Assembly (NCBI GenBank): GCA_017616955.1
Contig: JAFZXD010000136.1
Span: 1-7,216 of the forward strand
DNA: 7,216 nucleotides
DNA from: Eubacterium sp.
GTDB taxonomy: Bacteria > Bacillota > Clostridia > Lachnospirales > Lachnospiraceae
Reading direction: 5' to 3'
A program made the translations under genes and the position numbers. Under the pieces are notes generated by a model that did not search any database, was not told the origin of the DNA, and saw nothing but the letters and a program-made list of their open reading frames with translations. The number at the start of each line of letters is the position of its first letter. Positions within the stretch are counted from its first letter, which is position 1. This document shows, in pieces, positions 6,317 to 7,216 of the stretch.

Positions 6317-7216
6317 ATGTACCGTGTTTTAAAACGAGATGGTGTAATTGTTGATTTTGATGTAACAAAGATTAGTGCTGCTATAGAGAAAGCATTTGTG
6401 GGATGCGAGAAGCAGTATCATCCAAGCGTAATCGATATGCTTGCTCTTCGTACAACAAGTGATTTTGAAGACAAGATCAAGGATGATGTTATATCAGTCG
6501 AGGATATCCAGGATAGCGCAGAGAAGATTCTGTCAGAGGCAGGATATTCAGATGTAGCTAAGGCTTATATCCTTTATCGTAAGCAGCGTGAGAAGATTCG
6601 TAATGTTAAGAATGCGATGCTCAACTATAAAGATATAGTTGATAACTATCTTAAGATCAATGATTGGCGTGTTAAAGAGAATTCTACGGTTACATACAGT
6701 GTTGGTGGTCTTATCCTTTCTAACTCAGGAGCCATTACAGCTAACTACTGGCTCAGTGAGATCTATGACCGCGAGATAGCAGAGGCTCATCGTACAGCTG
6801 CAGTTCATATTCATGACCTCAGCATGCTGACAGGATACTGTGCAGGATGGTCACTGAAGCAGCTTATCCAGGAAGGACTCGGCGGAGTTCCCGGAAAGAT
6901 TACTTCATCACCTGCAAGCCATCTTTCAACACTCTGCAATCAGATGGTAAACTTTCTTGGTATCATGCAGAATGAGTTGGCAGGAGCTCAGGCATTCTCT
7001 TCCTTTGACACATATCTTGCACCTTTTGTTAAGGTGGACAATCTCTCACAGAAAGAGGTTAAGCAGTGCATTCAGTCCTTCGTTTACGGCGTAAATACAC
7101 CCAGCCGCTGGGGAACACAGGCTCCTTTCTCCAACATAACTCTGGACTGGACAGTGCCTAAGGACCTGGCAAACCTTAATTGCATAGTTGGTGGAAAAGA
7201 GATGGATTTCACCTAT
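6317..7216 (+). CDS. nrdD: Anaerobic (class III) ribonucleoside-triphosphate reductase, N-terminal 300 residues
   Basis: NrdD reduces ribonucleoside triphosphates to deoxyribonucleotides under anaerobic conditions, using a glycyl radical made by NrdG. The frame is open from the ATG to the window end (300 codons), so the gene is 3'-truncated by the window; full NrdD proteins are usually about 700 residues. Residues 1 to about 97 are an ATP-cone, opening MYRVLKRDGVIVDFDVTKIS and including the SVEDIQD stretch. This is the allosteric site where ATP activates and dATP inhibits. The catalytic domain follows, with HIHDLSMLTGYCAGWSL (C175 is a likely active-site cysteine by analogy with known NrdD), CNQMVNFLG, and NTPSRWGTQAPFSN near the end. 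The glycyl-radical motif and the zinc site lie beyond the window. The gene has its own promoter, paired NrdR boxes and a strong Shine-Dalgarno. Confidence 0.96.
   Translation, partial: MYRVLKRDGVIVDFDVTKISAAIEKAFVGCEKQYHPSVIDMLALRTTSDFEDKIKDDVISVEDIQDSAEKILSEAGYSDVAKAYILYRKQREKIRNVKNAMLNYKDIVDNYLKINDWRVKENSTVTYSVGGLILSNSGAITANYWLSEIYDREIAEAHRTAAVHIHDLSMLTGYCAGWSLKQLIQEGLGGVPGKITSSPASHLSTLCNQMVNFLGIMQNELAGAQAFSSFDTYLAPFVKVDNLSQKEVKQCIQSFVYGVNTPSRWGTQAPFSNITLDWTVPKDLANLNCIVGGKEMDFTY

Overview
The window looks like a piece of chromosome from an anaerobic, AT-rich Gram-positive bacterium, most likely a Clostridia/Lachnospiraceae member of the Butyrivibrio or Pseudobutyrivibrio type. This is inferred from four things: a wall-anchored multi-domain adhesin with a Thr/Glu stalk and a VKTGD-type sorting motif, a cytoplasmic GH43 hemicellulose enzyme, a class III (oxygen-sensitive) ribonucleotide reductase, and purine-rich Shine-Dalgarno sites. 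All genes are on the + strand. Taxonomy rests on protein style only and was not checked by any search.

Region 1 (1-3776) is the 3' part of a large surface adhesin gene whose start lies upstream of the window. It encodes fimbrial-type beta-sandwich modules, then a chain of SpaA/Cna-B-like domains, a Thr/Glu and DPDDE stalk, a last Cna-B-like domain, and a cell-wall sorting signal. The reading frame breaks in the fifth Cna-B-like domain: frame 1 stops at 2997, while the homologous continuation (2961-3776) is in frame 3. As written, the product would lose its stalk and wall anchor. Comparison with the neighbouring copy of the domain suggests a small out-of-frame deletion (about 31 nt) or a single missing base. 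The downstream half has no start codon of its own.

Region 2 (3779-5368) is an intact GH43 glycosidase (beta-xylosidase/alpha-L-arabinofuranosidase type) that starts 2 nt after the adhesin stop. It has no signal peptide, so it probably acts on imported oligosaccharides.

Region 3 (5457-7216) is the anaerobic ribonucleotide reductase locus. nrdG (radical-SAM activase) comes first, then a 170-nt intergenic region, then the first 300 codons of nrdD, which runs off the window. The intergenic region carries a good extended -10 sigma-A promoter and two NrdR-box-like sites 32 bp apart centre to centre, the second overlapping the -35. This is the expected arrangement for dNTP-responsive repression of nrdD. 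nrdG lies upstream of that operator and so may be controlled separately.

I found no RNA genes, CRISPR arrays, insertion sequences or clear intrinsic terminators, and no convincing evidence for a wholly new system. The most notable signals are the broken adhesin frame and the NrdR operator architecture.
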